Translations under genes and position numbers: made by a program | In this document: positions 52,226 through 62,650 of the stretch, piece after piece | Numbering within the stretch: position 1 is the stretch's first letter | Layout of the letters: each line of letters opens with the position of its first letter | Assembly (NCBI GenBank): GCA_035353395.1 | Contig: DAOPZL010000007.1 | Coordinates: forward strand, 18,927 to 82,926 | Length of the DNA stretch: 64,000 bases | Direction of reading: 5' to 3' | Origin: UBA1801 sp035353395 | GTDB taxonomy: Bacteria; Acidobacteriota; Holophagae; Holophagales; Holophagaceae | The notes under the pieces: generated by a model | The model's database searches: none | What the model saw: only the letters and a program-made list of their open reading frames with translations | Told to the model about the DNA's origin: nothing

Positions 52226-53212
52226 TCAGCCATTCACGTTCCTGAGGGCGGCTTCCGGATAGCGCGGTCCCGAGGCCGCACCCTGGGGGGCCGCCGCCTC
52301 GATGCGGGCGAGCTCGGCCTCCGTGAGCACGAGGTCCAGGGCGGCGATGTTCTCGAGGAGATGCGCGCGGCGCGTGGTGCCTGGAATGGGCACGATGTCC
52401 GTCCCCCGGGCCAGGACCCAGGCCAGGGCGAGCTGGGAGGGCTTCACGCCCCTTTCCCCGGCGATCCCGGTGAGGCGGTCCACCAGGTCCAGGTTCTTCC
52501 GGAAGTTCTCCCCCTGGAACCTGGGATACCCTCGGCGCACATCGTCCGGGTCGAGGTCGTCGAACGTCCGGAACCGGCCCGTGAGGAATCCCCTTCCCAG
52601 GGGACTGTAGGCCACGAAGCCGACGCCCAGCTCCCGCGCCGTCGGCAGGGGCCCGTCCTCGGGGTCCCTGGTCCAGAGGCTGTACTCGCTCTGCAGGGCC
52701 GTGATGGGATGGACCGCGTGGGCCCTCCGGAGGGTGTCCGGGGAGGCCTCGGAGAGGCCCAGGTGGCGGACCTTCCCGGCCTTCACCAGCTCGGCCATGG
52801 CGCCCACCGTGTCCTCGATGGGCACGGCGCGGTCCACGCGGTGCTGGTAGTAGAGGTCGATGTGGTCCACGCCCAGGCGCTTGAGGGAGGCGTCGCAGCA
52901 GGCTTTCACGTAGTCGGGCCGTCCGCAGACCCCGATGAACTTGCCGTCCTCGCCCCGCACGTTCCCGAACTTGGTGGCCAGGACCACCTCCGCCCTGCGG
53001 CCGCGGATCGCGCGGCCGACCAGTTCCTCGTTCCTGAAGGGACCGTAGACGTCCGCGGTGTCCAGGAAGTCGAGACCCAGGTCCAGGGCCTGGTGCACGG
53101 TGGCGATGGATTCCGCCTCGGAGGCCCCGGCATAGAAGTCGCTCATGCCCATGCAGCCCAGGCCGAGGGCGGAGACTTGCAGGCCGGATCGGCCCAACGG
53201 TCGCTTCCTCAT
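52226..53212 (-). CDS. Aldo/keto reductase
   Basis: This 328-residue TIM-barrel oxidoreductase has GLGCMGMSDFYAG, DTADVYGPFRNEELVG (catalytic Asp and Tyr), LATKFG (Lys), YYQHRVD (His) and the NADP-binding IPGTTRRAHLLEN. It belongs to the AKR13-like branch and reduces aldehydes or ketones with NADPH. GGGAGGA precedes the ATG. It is divergent from the transporter gene at 53318 and precedes the MBL-fold gene. The pair may detoxify reactive carbonyls. Confidence 0.92.
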   Translation of the reverse strand: MRKRPLGRSGLQVSALGLGCMGMSDFYAGASEAESIATVHQALDLGLDFLDTADVYGPFRNEELVGRAIRGRRAEVVLATKFGNVRGEDGKFIGVCGRPDYVKACCDASLKRLGVDHIDLYYQHRVDRAVPIEDTVGAMAELVKAGKVRHLGLSEASPDTLRRAHAVHPITALQSEYSLWTRDPEDGPLPTARELGVGFVAYSPLGRGFLTGRFRTFDDLDPDDVRRGYPRFQGENFRKNLDLVDRLTGIAGERGVKPSQLALAWVLARGTDIVPIPGTTRRAHLLENIAALDLVLTEAELARIEAAAPQGAASGPRYPEAALRNVNG

Positions 53213-53317
53213 GGTTCCTCCCGACGGGATGGACCTGGAGGTTGGAACGAATCGAAGCCGAGGTCAAGCGGGATCGCGGTCTTTGAGGATTCCATCCACA
53301 ATGAGGCGGGAGGATCC

Positions 53318-54766
53318 ATGCCGGAACCGATGCGAAAGGAGCCTGGAGCAGCCTCGCTGGCGGACCGCCGCTGGGTCCTGCTCGCGCTCACCTGCGTCGG
53401 AGCCTTCATGGCGCCCCTGGACGGCTCCATCGTCGCCGTGGCCCTGCCCAGGATGGGCCCCGCACTGGGGCTCACCTACGGCGCGTCCATGTGGGTCCAG
53501 GCGAGCTACCTGCTCACCATGGCCGTCCTGCTGATCCCCCTGGGACGCCTCGCCGACCGGCGCGGCCGGATGCACTTCTACCTGGCCGGGATCCTGATCT
53601 TCACGCTCGGCTCGCTCGCCGCCGCCCTGAGCGTCGACGGAACGACCTTGATCCTGAGCCGCATCCTGCAGGGGGCCGGCGGCTCGCTCCTGACCGCGAC
53701 CTCGGCGGCCATCGTCACGGCGGTCTTCCCTCCGGGGGAGCGGGGCAGGGCCCTCGGCCTCAACGTCATGTGCGTCTACGCGGGACTCAGCGTCGGGCCT
53801 CCCCTCGGCGGGTTCCTGGTGGACCACTTCGGCTGGCCCTGGATCTTCCTGGTGAACCTGCCCATCGGGCTGCTGGTCTTCGGGTGGGGCTGGCTCCTGC
53901 TGCCGGGGCGGGAGGCGCCGGCGGAGGGAGGCCGCGGGGATCTCCCGGGCACGCTGCTCCTGGGCGGATCGCTCCTGTGCCTGCTCCTGCCGCTCACCTT
54001 CGGCTCCCAGTGGGGATGGACGGCCTGGTCCACCTGGGGCCTGCTGGCGTGCGCCGCCTGCCTCGCCGCGCTCTTCCTGCGGGCCGAGACGAAGGCCGAG
54101 GCGCCCCTGCTGGACCTGAAACTCCTCCGGAAGAACCGCCTCTTCGCCATGGCCAACCTGGCGGCCCTGCTCAACTACATGGCCCTCTACGGCATCGCCA
54201 TCCTCACGGCGGTCCATCTGCAGCTGGTGCAGGGCCGCTCCGCCAGGGCGGCGGGCTGGATCATGCTCTGCCAGCCCCTCATGCAGGCCTGCCTGAGTCC
54301 CCTGGCCGGCCGGCTCAGCGACCGGATGGGCTCGCGGAGCCTCAGCACGGCGGGCATGCTCCTCACGGCCCTGGGCATGGGCCTGCTCGCCGCCCTGGAC
54401 CGGCAGGCCGGCGCCCCGCAGGTGGTCCTCGCCCTTGCCGTCGTGGGCATCGGCATGGCGGCCTTCAGCGCTCCCAACACCAGCGCCGTCATGGGCAGCG
54501 TGGACCGCGGCCAGCTCAGCGTCGCCAGCGCCTTCCTGGGCACCATGCGCGTCATGGGCCAGGCCCTCAGCATCGCGTTCCTGGGCGGCATCGCCTCCAT
54601 GCGGCTGAGTCCGGAGGAATGGCAGCAGCTGCTCCACAGGCACGGCTCGCTCCATGCATCCGGCGCCTTCGCCTGGGGCTACTCCGCTGCCATGCTGACG
54701 GGGGCGCTGCTGGCGCTCCTGGGGGCCTGGGCGTCCCTCACGAGAGGGGCCCGCAGGGCGGGGTGA
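53318..54766 (+). CDS. DHA2-family (14-helix) major facilitator transporter
   Basis: This 482-residue drug:proton-antiporter-like protein has about 14 hydrophobic helices, motif A GRLADRRGRMHFY and motif C GLSVGPPLGGFL, with APLDGSIVAVALP at helix 1. The family exports drugs or metabolites. The ATG at 53318 has GGGAGGAT upstream; the frame is open far upstream but overlaps other genes. It is convergent with the M3 peptidase (nine-base gap). Confidence 0.9.
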   Translation: MPEPMRKEPGAASLADRRWVLLALTCVGAFMAPLDGSIVAVALPRMGPALGLTYGASMWVQASYLLTMAVLLIPLGRLADRRGRMHFYLAGILIFTLGSLAAALSVDGTTLILSRILQGAGGSLLTATSAAIVTAVFPPGERGRALGLNVMCVYAGLSVGPPLGGFLVDHFGWPWIFLVNLPIGLLVFGWGWLLLPGREAPAEGGRGDLPGTLLLGGSLLCLLLPLTFGSQWGWTAWSTWGLLACAACLAALFLRAETKAEAPLLDLKLLRKNRLFAMANLAALLNYMALYGIAILTAVHLQLVQGRSARAAGWIMLCQPLMQACLSPLAGRLSDRMGSRSLSTAGMLLTALGMGLLAALDRQAGAPQVVLALAVVGIGMAAFSAPNTSAVMGSVDRGQLSVASAFLGTMRVMGQALSIAFLGGIASMRLSPEEWQQLLHRHGSLHASGAFAWGYSAAMLTGALLALLGAWASLTRGARRAG

Positions 54767-54775
54767 CCGGGCGGA

Positions 54776-56635
54776 TCAGGCGGGGGCGGGGCCGTAGTGC
54801 GCGTCGATCCACCGCTCGAACTGGGCGAACATCGCCTCGTCCGAGAGGCTGTTGTCGGCGATCAGTTCGGTTCCGTGGACGATGCGGATCTCGGCGTCGA
54901 GGGAGGCCGGACGCGCCTCCGGCCGGGGGCGGGCCGCCGCCGCCTCCATGCTGCGCCGGGCTTCCAGCCAGGCCTCCTCCACCGACTGGTTGCAGGCGTC
55001 CGCCAGATACTTGGCCGAGAAGCCTTCGCCGGTCAGGCTCCTCAGGGTCTGGTCGTGGCTCACGCTGTTGCCGGGGCCCCAGTAGTGCCTGGCCAGCAGG
55101 GGGCCGATGGCGGGATTGTCCGCGAGGTGGCCGAACTCCCGCAGGAAGTGGGCCCGGGTCTGGTGCACGGCCATGTCCGCGAGCAGGTAGCCGTGGTAGG
55201 AGGCCGCGGATTCCTGGTTCAGCATGTGGGGGATGGCCAGCAGCGGGCGGGGGCTGGCGGCCACCCCCAGGATGCGCTGCTCGCAGGCCCTGGCCAGGTC
55301 CAGCACCGCTTCCGGAGTCCGTTCCGCCTCGGACATGGCGTAGAGCGCCCGCTCGAAGCAGGGGACCAGCAGCATCGACCGTTCGCGGAAGGCCCTGAAC
55401 GGCTGCGAAGCCTCGATCCGCGCCCGGATCAGGCCGTCCGGGATCTCGTTCCCCGCGGCGTCCCTCGCATAGCGCTTGAGCCAGTCGGCGTCGTCCAGGA
55501 GGCTGTCGCAGAACATGGACTGGGTCTCGGCGTAGGCCATCGAGGTCGGGGGGAACTCCTGCGAGAAGCACGGGGCGTTCTGGGCGATGTTGGCGAAGTG
55601 GGCGGCATGGCCCCCTTCGTGGAACAGGGTGTTCAGCGCCCGGGCTCCGCTGCCGACCTGGTTCGGATTGCCTTCCGAGGTGAAGTTGATCCGGGCCGGG
55701 ATCCACGTCCCCTGGTCGTCGAAGAAGCTGGGGACGGGGCCGTGGCAGAAGCCGTTCTCGTACTTGCCCTTCCGCTCGAAGAGGTCGAGCTGCATCACCG
55801 CTCCCCGGAAGGTGATGCCCAGGCGCTTGAAGCTCGCGGCCCAGCGCTCCAGCCCCTTGCGGAAGGGGAGGAAGGGATCCATCCGGCGGGTCACGTCCCC
55901 GCTCATGTGGTAGCGGAGGTTGTGGGGCGCCAGGGCCCCGGGACCCTTCTCCCGGACGAGGCCGGCGAGCGCGTCCTCGTGGGCGCGGCGGGTGCGCGCC
56001 TCGAAGTCGTCCAGGATCGCGAACAGCTCCTCGGGGCTCATCCGCTCGTTCTTCCGCACCTTGAGGTCGAAGTAGTCCCGGCAGCCCAGGGCCCGGGCCA
56101 GCTCGTTGCGCTGCCTCACGATGTCCAGGAAGCCGTGGCCCAGGATCCAGCGCTCCAGCTCCAGGAAGGCGTCGTGGGACGACTTGCGGGCGGCCTCGTC
56201 GGGGTTGGCCGCCAGGTTGGTGCCCAGCATGTCCAGCGTGGCTTCCTCCCGTTCCCCGCGCTCGTTGAGGTGGGTCATCGTGAAGCCCTTGCGCCGGGCG
56301 AAGAGCTCGGCCTCCATCTCGATCAGGGTGTCCATGTCCCTGTGGGCTTCCGCGCTGTCGAGGACGTTGCACTCGAAGAGCGCGCGCCAGCCCTCCAGGC
56401 CGTGGCGCAGGTCGCGGTGTCCCTCGTCCCGGGGAAGCGCCTCCAGGTGGGCGCGCACGTGTCCGAGCCGGACTGGATCCGAAACGAAGGCTTTGTAGGC
56501 CTGCTCGGCCCGGGCGAATCCCGCATGGTCGTCGCTGACGCCCATGTAGGTGTCCCAGAACAGGTCCTCCTTGGTCCGGTGGACCTTCAGGTAGTCCTGG
56601 TTGACTTGGCGGAAGAAGGCGCTGGCTTCGTTCAT
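54776..56635 (-). CDS. M3-family metallopeptidase (oligoendopeptidase-like)
   Basis: This 619-residue protein has the M3 zinc motif HEGGHAAH (about 339-346) and the third-ligand region YAETQSMFCDSLL about 30 residues later. It is an alpha-helical protein without a signal peptide, so cytoplasmic. M3 enzymes cut short peptides. Its length fits the PepF/thimet-like range. AGGA precedes the ATG, overlapping the end of the upstream thiamine-binding-like gene (six-base gap), so the two are in one operon. Confidence 0.92.
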   Translation of the reverse strand: MNEASAFFRQVNQDYLKVHRTKEDLFWDTYMGVSDDHAGFARAEQAYKAFVSDPVRLGHVRAHLEALPRDEGHRDLRHGLEGWRALFECNVLDSAEAHRDMDTLIEMEAELFARRKGFTMTHLNERGEREEATLDMLGTNLAANPDEAARKSSHDAFLELERWILGHGFLDIVRQRNELARALGCRDYFDLKVRKNERMSPEELFAILDDFEARTRRAHEDALAGLVREKGPGALAPHNLRYHMSGDVTRRMDPFLPFRKGLERWAASFKRLGITFRGAVMQLDLFERKGKYENGFCHGPVPSFFDDQGTWIPARINFTSEGNPNQVGSGARALNTLFHEGGHAAHFANIAQNAPCFSQEFPPTSMAYAETQSMFCDSLLDDADWLKRYARDAAGNEIPDGLIRARIEASQPFRAFRERSMLLVPCFERALYAMSEAERTPEAVLDLARACEQRILGVAASPRPLLAIPHMLNQESAASYHGYLLADMAVHQTRAHFLREFGHLADNPAIGPLLARHYWGPGNSVSHDQTLRSLTGEGFSAKYLADACNQSVEEAWLEARRSMEAAAARPRPEARPASLDAEIRIVHGTELIADNSLSDEAMFAQFERWIDAHYGPAPA

Positions 56636-56641
56636 GGTGTC

Positions 56642-56941
56642 CTATCCCAGCTTCTGCCTGACGCTGGCGACCTTGTCGGCCATGCGCTGGTCCCGGTCCG
56701 AGCGGGTGCCGAGCCTGAGATCGGTGTGGATGCGCGGAACGCCCATGGCGTGGAGGGTCTCGTGGCACCGGCGGAGGACGGCCATGACCTCGTCCCACTC
56801 CCCTTCCAGGTTGGTGCCGTTGGCGTGCAGTTCGTGGACCAGCGCCGAGTCCCGAAGGATCCGCTCCACTTCCGCGATGTAGGGCGAGAGGGAGACTCCG
56901 GTCCCGACGGGCACCAGGGTGAAATCGACGATGACGTGCAT
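56642..56941 (-). CDS. MTH1187-family thiamine-binding-like protein (DUF77)
   Basis: This 99-residue protein matches the MTH1187/YkoF-like family: HVIVDFTLVPVGTGVSLSPYI, LHANGTNLEGEWDEVM and HETLHAMGVPRIHTDLRLGTRSD. Such proteins bind thiamine-like molecules and form tetramers. GGGAGG precedes the ATG. It is first in a two-gene unit with the M3 peptidase, and divergent from the MinD-like gene at 57041. No TPP riboswitch is seen. Confidence 0.82.
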   Translation of the reverse strand: MHVIVDFTLVPVGTGVSLSPYIAEVERILRDSALVHELHANGTNLEGEWDEVMAVLRRCHETLHAMGVPRIHTDLRLGTRSDRDQRMADKVASVRQKLG

Positions 56942-57040
56942 GGCAGCCTCCCGGACCAGGATCCCACAAGCGCGGTCCGGCGATCGGGTGGAAGGTGTGA
57001 AGATCTGGTACATTATGGCCAGGGCATCGACCGGTCGATC

Positions 57041-57943
57041 ATGCACATCTGGGCAGTGGCGGGAGGCAAGGGCGGGACGGGCAAGAGCCTGGTGAGCAAC
57101 GGGCTGGGCATGCGCCTGGCGGAGCAGGGGCACGACGTCATCCTGGTGGACACGGACTACGGCGGCCCCAACCAGCACACCTACTGCGGCATCCGGAAAC
57201 CCCAGACCTCCCTCGCGCAGTTCTTCGACGAGAAGCTGCCGCTGGCGGAGATCGTGCAGCACACCAAGATCGAGCGCCTGCGGCTGATCCCGGGCAACAT
57301 CAACTCCCACGACACGGACAACCTCAACACCATGCAGAAGCGGAAGCTCTTCCGCCACTTGAAGAGCCTCCGGGCGGACGACGTCATCCTGGACCTGGGG
57401 GCGGGCACGGGCTACGACACCCTGGACACCTTCCTGCAGGCGGACATCCCGGTGGGCGTCATCGCGCCGGACACGCTGGCCATCGAGAACTTCTACCTCT
57501 TCCTGAAGAACCTGAAGTACCGGCAGCTGGGCAACACCCTCTCCGGGCTCGGCCTCCGGGACCGTGCCAAGGACATCTGGAAGAACAGGCGGGAATACGG
57601 GATCGCCACGACCAAGGAGTTCGTGGCCCACCTGCGGACCCTGTCGCCCGAGTTCTCCGAGCGCTTCGACGCGGAGCAGAAGAAGCTGCACATGCACGTG
57701 GTGCTGAACCAGGTGCGGGAGCCCCGCCAGGCCGAGATCGGGCTCGCCGTGAAGAGCGCGGTCGGCAAGTTCTTCAACATCGACGCGGCCTACGCGGGGC
57801 ACGTCCACTACGACAAGGACCTGTGGCAGCAGTTCGGCCAGGATGGACCGGCCCTGCACCGAGGCAGCTCGTTCACCCTGCGGCAGGACCTGGAGAGGAT
57901 CACGGAAGGCATCCTCAAGGCCAGCTTCCCGGAGGCGACCTAG
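57041..57943 (+). CDS. MinD/ParA-like P-loop ATPase
   Basis: This 300-residue protein has a deviant Walker A KGGTGKS (10-16), VILVDTDYGGPNQHT, and DDVILDLGAGTGYDTLD. It resembles FleN/MinD-like positioning ATPases, but I see no C-terminal amphipathic helix of the MinD type. The start at 57041 has no strong ribosome site; the frame is open far upstream, but there it runs over opposite-strand genes. It is followed without a gap by the helix-turn-helix gene. Confidence 0.88.
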   Translation: MHIWAVAGGKGGTGKSLVSNGLGMRLAEQGHDVILVDTDYGGPNQHTYCGIRKPQTSLAQFFDEKLPLAEIVQHTKIERLRLIPGNINSHDTDNLNTMQKRKLFRHLKSLRADDVILDLGAGTGYDTLDTFLQADIPVGVIAPDTLAIENFYLFLKNLKYRQLGNTLSGLGLRDRAKDIWKNRREYGIATTKEFVAHLRTLSPEFSERFDAEQKKLHMHVVLNQVREPRQAEIGLAVKSAVGKFFNIDAAYAGHVHYDKDLWQQFGQDGPALHRGSSFTLRQDLERITEGILKASFPEAT

Positions 57944-58468
57944 ATGGAAGAGAAGGCGTGTCGACGGATCCTGGAAGTCGCGGCGGACGCCTCCATGGAG
58001 GACATCACGCAGGCCTACCAGATGCTGAAGCGCATCTACGAGAAGGAGGAGAGCCTCTTCACGGCGCCCAGCATGGACGAGTTCTCTTCCGAGGCCAGGG
58101 AGGAGATCCTCGCGGGAATCGAGGCCGCCTTCCGGGAACTGGTGCGCCTCCATGCGGACGCGCAGCCCCGGCTCCAGTCGCCCCCCGCCGCGCCGTCGAA
58201 AGGCGACCTGCCCATGGACGGCAAGGCCCTGCGGCGGTTCCGGGAGGCGGCCGGCGTGCCGCTGGACCTCGTGGCCTCGCGGACCCACGTCCGGGCGGAA
58301 CACCTTCGCGCCCTGGAGGAGGAGCGCTACTGGGACCTCCCCCCGGCCGCCGTCAACGTCAGGGGCTTCCTCGCGGCCTACCTGGCCGAACTCGGCCTTC
58401 CGATCGACGAGATCGCGGCGCCGTACATGGAGCGCTTCCAGGCCTGGCGAGCCCGCCGTCAGCGGTGA
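57944..58468 (+). CDS. J-like N-terminal domain plus RodZ-type helix-turn-helix protein
   Basis: In this 174-residue protein, residues about 1-70 are helical and look like a J-domain relic (CRRILEVAADASMEDITQAYQMLKRIY), but the HPD motif is absent. Residues about 93-160 form a HTH_25/RodZ-type helix-turn-helix (LRRFREAAGVPLDLVASRTHV, AEHLRALEEERYWDLPPAAVNVRGFLAAYLAELGLP). It starts one base after the stop of the MinD-like gene, so it should act with it, perhaps in polar positioning or gene control. Confidence 0.8.
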   Translation: MEEKACRRILEVAADASMEDITQAYQMLKRIYEKEESLFTAPSMDEFSSEAREEILAGIEAAFRELVRLHADAQPRLQSPPAAPSKGDLPMDGKALRRFREAAGVPLDLVASRTHVRAEHLRALEEERYWDLPPAAVNVRGFLAAYLAELGLPIDEIAAPYMERFQAWRARRQR

Positions 58469-58512
58469 GGGCGGCCAGGTTGGAGTATCCTGTCCCCGGA
58501 AAGGGCTCCCGT

Positions 58513-59439
58513 ATGTGCCTGAAGAAGCTCGCCGTCCTCGCCTGCCTCACGCTGCTCTCGGCCTGCGGGACCGTTCCCCCGGTCGCCGTGCCAGGGAAGG
58601 CGCCGGTCCAGGAGCCCCCCCCGGCCCCGAAGATCGCGCTGGTCATGGGCGGCGGCGCCGCGCGGGGCTTCGCGCACGTGGGCGTCATCCGCGCCCTGGA
58701 GCAGGAGAAGATCCCCCTTGACATGGTGGTGGGCACCAGCGTCGGGAGCCTCATCGGAGCGATCTACGCCTCGAACGTCAACAGCTTCGACCTCGAATGG
58801 ACCGCCTTCCAGCTCCAGAAGGACGACCTCTTCGACTTCGGCGTCATGTCGGCGGTGACGGGCATGGGCCTCGCCAAGGGCGACAAGCTCGAGGAATGGG
58901 TGAGGGGTCATGTGAAGACCCAGAACATCGAGAACCTGAAGCTCCCCTTCGCCGCCGTGGCGACGGACCTCAACTGGGGCAAGAAGGTGGTGCTGGACAA
59001 GGGGTCCGTGGCCCGCGCCGTGCGGGCCAGCTCCGCGATTCCCGGCGTCTTCCAGCCGGTCCAGCACCAGGGCAAGTTCCTGGTGGACGGCGGGGTGGTG
59101 GACAACATCCCGATCTCCGTGGCCCGCGCCAAGGGGGCCGACATCGTCATCGCCGTGGACATCAGCGCGAACCTCGGCAACCCGAACATCACCAACCTCG
59201 TCGGCGTGACCCTGCAGGCCACGAACATCATGTTCGCCCTCAACGTGGAGCGCTCCAAGAAGGAGGCCGACGTGCTCATCACCCCCGCCGGCATCGGGGA
59301 CGTGGGAAGTCTCGACTTCACCCAGAAGAAGCGGTGCATGGAAGCCGGCATCGAGGCAGGCCGGAAGGCGGTTCCCGCCATCCGGAAGGCCATCGCCGCC
59401 TGGGTGGCGGCCCGAGCGAAGCCGGTGACGGCCCCTTGA
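58513..59439 (+). CDS. Patatin-like phospholipase lipoprotein
   Basis: This 308-residue protein starts with a lipoprotein signal (MCLKKLAVLACLTLLSACG, lipobox LSAC). The patatin core has the oxyanion GGGAARG (46-52), nucleophile Ser76 in GTSVGS, and Asp192 in VDGGVVDN. It is the RssA/YchK-like lipid acyl hydrolase type, anchored in the envelope. The ATG at 58513 gives the proper signal peptide; GGAAAGGG lies upstream. It follows the HTH gene by 44 bases. Confidence 0.92.
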   Translation: MCLKKLAVLACLTLLSACGTVPPVAVPGKAPVQEPPPAPKIALVMGGGAARGFAHVGVIRALEQEKIPLDMVVGTSVGSLIGAIYASNVNSFDLEWTAFQLQKDDLFDFGVMSAVTGMGLAKGDKLEEWVRGHVKTQNIENLKLPFAAVATDLNWGKKVVLDKGSVARAVRASSAIPGVFQPVQHQGKFLVDGGVVDNIPISVARAKGADIVIAVDISANLGNPNITNLVGVTLQATNIMFALNVERSKKEADVLITPAGIGDVGSLDFTQKKRCMEAGIEAGRKAVPAIRKAIAAWVAARAKPVTAP

Positions 59440-59442
59440 GGC

Positions 59443-60960
59443 TCAGTGGTCGGCGCCCGTCCTCGTCGGCAGGCCGAAGCGCCAGGCCAGGCCCGCGTCC
59501 AGGACGGGAGTGCTCAGGTCGCCTCCGGGCGCGAGGCAGCGTCCAGCCATCACCTGCAGGCTGAGTCCGCGGCCCAGTTCCTGCTCCACGCCCACCATGG
59601 GCTGCAGGAGGAAGCCTCCGCTCGTGTCCACGCCGCCGCCTCCGGCCGCCCCGGCCATGGCCTGCACCAGGACCCGGGTGCCTGCGCCGGAGAGGTCGGG
59701 GCTCCGCCAGCCGAGGCCGAGGAGGCCTTCCGCGAATCCTCCCGCGTGCCCGGTGAGGGCGAAGTTCCCCTGTCCCGCGAAGTACCAGGCCTCGGAGAGA
59801 TCGTGGGTCAGCTGGAAGCCGACCAGCTCGATCGGGTCGGGGTCGGCCCCGCCGCGGCGCTGGGGCGCCTTCAGCCGCTGCATCCCGGTCCGGACGGACC
59901 ACCCGGTGAAGTCCAGCGGACCCAGAGCATCCTCGGAGGCGGTCCCCGGCGTGGCCAGCTCGAAGCGGCGCCCCGCCTGGACCTGGCAGACCGATCCCTT
60001 GAAGGACCCGCCGGGGGTCACGAAGTAGCCTGCGTTCAGGCCCACCTGGAAGCCGCTCCGGGTCGTCGCCTGGACCCCCAGCGTGGCTTTCCAGGCCATG
60101 CCTCCCCCCACGTCCAGGTGGCCGCCCCCGGCGGGGCCTCCGCAGAGCTTGCCGACCAGATCCCACCGGCCCGCGCGGTCCAGGGGAAGGGCGTAGCCGA
60201 GGCCCAGCAGCATGTCCATGTAGCCGGCGGCCTCGCCCCCGGCCGCGCCGGACATGTCCCACACCGCGAACGTTCTCTGGCCGAGCCCGAGTCGGGCTTC
60301 CAGCCCCACGAGGTCCACCGGGTCGTTCCTGGAAGCGCGGTCGAGGGCGTGGACGGAGTGGGCGGGCGTGTAGCGCTGTCCCGTCATGGCCAGGGAGAAG
60401 TTCCGCCATCCCAGTTCGGTGCCGAGGCGTTGTCCGAGCTCGGGGAGTGACCCTCCTCCGGCCGCGGGGCTCCCCACGATCGCCCGGAAGGGAAAGACGG
60501 CCGTCACGGCCACCTGGGATGAGTCGATCTCGCCGTTCGGGAAGCGCACCCGGGACGCCTCGAGGCCGAGGCGGGCCCAGTCGAAGTCCCAGCTCAGCCC
60601 CGCATGGCCGCGGAGCATCAGGCCGCTGCCGATGCCCGCCCGGCCCACCCCTCCGCCGCCGACCCAGGCGCCCGCGTCCAGGGCCAGGCGTTCCGTGAGG
60701 GGGAAGCGCCATCCCCCCGACACGCCGGTCGCGATGAATCCCCCCTGCTCGCCCCGGACGCTGCCCCAGCCCCCGAAGCCCGCATAGCCGCCGCAGGCCC
60801 AGGTGCGGTGCACCTGGAGTCCCACCATGCCCATGCCCTCGCCTGCCCTGGGCAGGTCCCAGCGTTCGGCCGTCCAGCGGGTCTCGGCGTTCACCAGGAA
60901 GGGGCTTTCTGCGTGCAGCGCCAGGACCGCAGCCAGGGGGATGAAGGCGGACAGGCGCAT
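59443..60960 (-). CDS. Predicted outer-membrane or exported protein, function unknown
   Basis: This protein of about 505 residues has a signal peptide (MRLSAFIPLAAVLALHA) and a body of short aromatic/glycine-rich beta-strand-like stretches (GLQVHRTWACGGYAGFGGWG, ALDAGAWVGGGGVG, GLAWRFGLP at the end). The last residues are not a typical C-terminal Phe. It may form a beta-barrel or a surface protein. The ATG at 60960 has CGGAG seven bases upstream. It is downstream of ahcY on the minus strand and convergent with the patatin gene (three-base gap). Confidence 0.7.
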   Translation of the reverse strand: MRLSAFIPLAAVLALHAESPFLVNAETRWTAERWDLPRAGEGMGMVGLQVHRTWACGGYAGFGGWGSVRGEQGGFIATGVSGGWRFPLTERLALDAGAWVGGGGVGRAGIGSGLMLRGHAGLSWDFDWARLGLEASRVRFPNGEIDSSQVAVTAVFPFRAIVGSPAAGGGSLPELGQRLGTELGWRNFSLAMTGQRYTPAHSVHALDRASRNDPVDLVGLEARLGLGQRTFAVWDMSGAAGGEAAGYMDMLLGLGYALPLDRAGRWDLVGKLCGGPAGGGHLDVGGGMAWKATLGVQATTRSGFQVGLNAGYFVTPGGSFKGSVCQVQAGRRFELATPGTASEDALGPLDFTGWSVRTGMQRLKAPQRRGGADPDPIELVGFQLTHDLSEAWYFAGQGNFALTGHAGGFAEGLLGLGWRSPDLSGAGTRVLVQAMAGAAGGGGVDTSGGFLLQPMVGVEQELGRGLSLQVMAGRCLAPGGDLSTPVLDAGLAWRFGLPTRTGADH

Positions 60961-61017
60961 GCGCAGGCTCCGGTGATCTCCGCGAGGGGATGGCCCAAGC
61001 ATACCAGGGCCGGGCCC

Positions 61018-61050
61018 TCCCCCCGCGGAAGCCGGTTTCCCGCGGAGGGG
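61018..61050 (-). terminator. Hairpin after ahcY
   Basis: CCGCGG (61023-61028) pairs with CCGCGG (61040-61045). The stem extends through one mismatch to CCC/GGG. It begins right at the ahcY stop codon and separates it from the downstream outer-membrane-like gene. Confidence 0.5.
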
Positions 61051-62460
<1,410 letters not shown>

Positions 62461-62533
62461 GGCGAACTCCTTTAGGTGAAAGGGGATGGGTTCCGCGGCG
62501 CCTCACCCGAACCCAAGCCCGGAGGGCTTGTCA

Positions 62534-62610
62534 GGTGAGCGCCGTTGCGACCTTCCGGTCAGATGCCGAGCCTGGGACACGGGGAGTGTGTCTTGCAGCG
62601 CCCCTCGGAC
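62534..62610 (-). ncRNA. SAH riboswitch in the ahcY leader
   Basis: Read on the minus strand, the leader has TCCGAGGGGCGCTGCAAG, then CCAGGCTCGGC, then CAACGGCGCTCACC. These three conserved blocks of the S-adenosylhomocysteine riboswitch occur in order and with the right spacing, upstream of ahcY where this class is known. CCGAG pairs with CTCGG. Its 3' strand GGCGCTCACC can pair instead with GGTGAGGCGCC (62497-62507) downstream, so ligand binding would free the leader. A small hairpin CAAGCCC/GGGCTTG lies between. Confidence 0.93.
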
Positions 62611-62617
62611 ATGTCAA

Positions 62618-62646
62618 ATCATAGGCCGGATCGGCATGGGCGCCAA
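62618..62646 (-). promoter_or_regulatory. Promoter of the ahcY riboswitch transcript
   Basis: TTGGCG (62641-62646) and TATGAT (62618-62623) are 17 bases apart on the minus strand. The -10 matches five of six positions. The predicted start falls at the first bases of the riboswitch. Confidence 0.75.
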
Positions 62647-62650
62647 TCCT

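Noticed and set aside
52169..53317. N-terminal extension of the DHA2 transporter frame
   Set aside because: It runs antisense to the aldo/keto reductase gene. The ATG at 53318 has a proper ribosome site and starts the transporter fold.
54797..57040. Long N-terminal extension of the MinD-like frame
   Set aside because: It lies antisense to the M3 peptidase and DUF77 genes and lacks domain motifs; the P-loop N terminus begins at 57041.
56942..57040. TPP riboswitch near the thiamine-binding-like gene
   Set aside because: The 99-base gap lacks the CTGAGA and ACCTGATC blocks of the class on either strand.
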